Shown here: positions 13,378 through 13,796 of the stretch, one piece after another
Position numbering within the stretch: the stretch's first letter is position 1
Layout of the letters: each line of letters starts with the position of its first letter
DNA from: Nitrososphaeria archaeon
GTDB taxonomy: Archaea > Thermoproteota > Nitrososphaeria > Nitrososphaerales > Nitrososphaeraceae
Direction of reading: 5' to 3'
Length of the DNA stretch: 13,796 bases
NCBI GenBank assembly: GCA_021324715.1
Contig: JAJPIN010000033.1
Location: forward strand, 1-13,796
Notes under the pieces: generated by a model
Told to the model about the DNA's origin: nothing
What the model saw: the letters and a program-made list of their open reading frames with translations, nothing else
The model's database searches: none
Position numbers and translations under genes: made by a program

Positions 13378-13796
13378 CTACTGTACGTGAAATGGCAAAG
13401 ATTTCTTACTCTCAACACCGGCTTGTGAAGCAGTAGCTAATATTGTGAACTTTCCAATCGCATTGTAGCCGATTTTAAAGCTTCGGGTAACATTACCTTC
13501 CGTCGTAGTATAATTTTTTAAAATAATGCCTATAGGATCCTTAAGAGTAAGTTTCATAAGAACATGGTCTAGTATTTTACCAGTAACAGGATCGGAGGCA
13601 ACTGCCGTTACTACTTGGCTTTCTCCAGGTGTAATCGGGTCTTTTGCCACAGTGACGTTAATGGATATTTTACCTTTACTAATTTGAGAAGCATTGGTCT
13701 GTGGGGTTAAGGTAGCATTGGTCTGTGGGGTTAAGGTAGCATTGGTCTGTGGGGTTAAGGTAGCATTGGTCTGTGGGGTTAAGGTAGCATTGGTCT
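13378..13796 (-). CDS. Partial surface-type protein: Thr-rich repeats plus Ig-like domain
   Basis: The N-terminal part lies beyond the window; 138 codons before the stop are visible. From the edge: at least four exact copies of the octapeptide TNATLTPQ, then 'TNASQISKGKISINVTVAKDPITPGESQ...' leading into a ~95-residue beta-rich, Ig-like domain ending '...ILATASQAGVESKKSLPFHVQ'. Thr/Asn/Pro-rich repeats in front of a beta sandwich suggest an extended stalk on an exported protein, with N-x-T sequons (NAT, NVT, NYT) that archaea may glycosylate. A GTG at 13650 begins an apparent shorter frame, but the reading frame clearly continues to the window edge, so it is not the start. Export is inferred; no signal peptide is visible here. 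Confidence 0.7.
   Translation of the reverse strand, partial: TNATLTPQTNATLTPQTNATLTPQTNATLTPQTNASQISKGKISINVTVAKDPITPGESQVVTAVASDPVTGKILDHVLMKLTLKDPIGIILKNYTTTEGNVTRSFKIGYNAIGKFTILATASQAGVESKKSLPFHVQ
13691..13796 (-). repeat. Exact 24-bp tandem repeats
   Basis: Four full identical units (13691, 13715, 13739, 13763) and the first 10 bp of a fifth, cut by the window edge. Unit length is a multiple of three and encodes TNATLTPQ, so copy-number change keeps the frame. Confidence 0.95.

Noticed and set aside
13378..13650. A complete 90-codon gene starting at 13650
   Set aside because: The frame continues unbroken through the 24-bp repeats to the window edge; the protein is a truncated part of a longer one.

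Overview
The window looks like a piece of an AT-rich ammonia-oxidising archaeal (Nitrososphaeria/Thaumarchaeota) chromosome, probably of the Nitrosocosmicus/Nitrososphaera lineage. The basis is archaeal: TATA boxes lie 25-30 bp before many start codons (leaderless genes), both tRNA genes carry introns, a Cdc48-N-like protein and an archaeal-type inositol monophosphatase/FBPase are present, and there is a Cys-rich zinc-ribbon protein of a type I associate with this group. Lineage is inferred from familiarity with these families, not from a search.

Layout. 1-2021: a two-gene unit (stand-alone Cdc48-N-like protein, then a protein with a nucleotidyltransferase-like start) converges on a small zinc-ribbon gene. 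2111-2628: two small hypothetical genes on the minus strand. 2740-4576: two paralogous secreted or membrane-anchored proteins side by side. 4691-5476: inositol monophosphatase family enzyme. 5499-5849: divergent tRNA-Asp(GTC), with an intron in the D-loop, and tRNA-Lys(TTT), with a 14-nt intron at the canonical position.

From the 3' end of tRNA-Lys to about 13.23 kb the DNA looks like an accessory zone. Degenerate copies of the tRNA-Lys 3' end recur at 5862, 10731 and 13213, as expected from past integration events, although no integrase is visible. Inside are a glyoxalase remnant; a MarR regulator with a divergent short-chain dehydrogenase and a 14-TM drug-efflux-type MFS transporter; a tiny C2H2 zinc-finger gene; a PPOX-type flavin/F420 protein; a tandem pair of ~215-bp repeats plus a third diverged copy; an Lrp/AsnC-type regulator; and a double-GNAT acetyltransferase.

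The clearest circuit is MarR-SDR-MFS. The promoters of the SDR and MFS genes share a 34-bp block with one mismatch, in which two 12-bp palindromes flank the TATA box. A half-conserved site lies just downstream of the likely marR TATA box. This predicts a locally autoregulated detoxification/efflux regulon. The least explained element is the 10.9-12.1 kb repeat family, which has conserved flanks, a conserved hairpin stem with diverged loops, a TATA-like motif and a T-rich end: a candidate small-RNA family or a MITE-like repeat.

The window ends inside a minus-strand gene for a surface-type protein with exact 24-bp tandem repeats.
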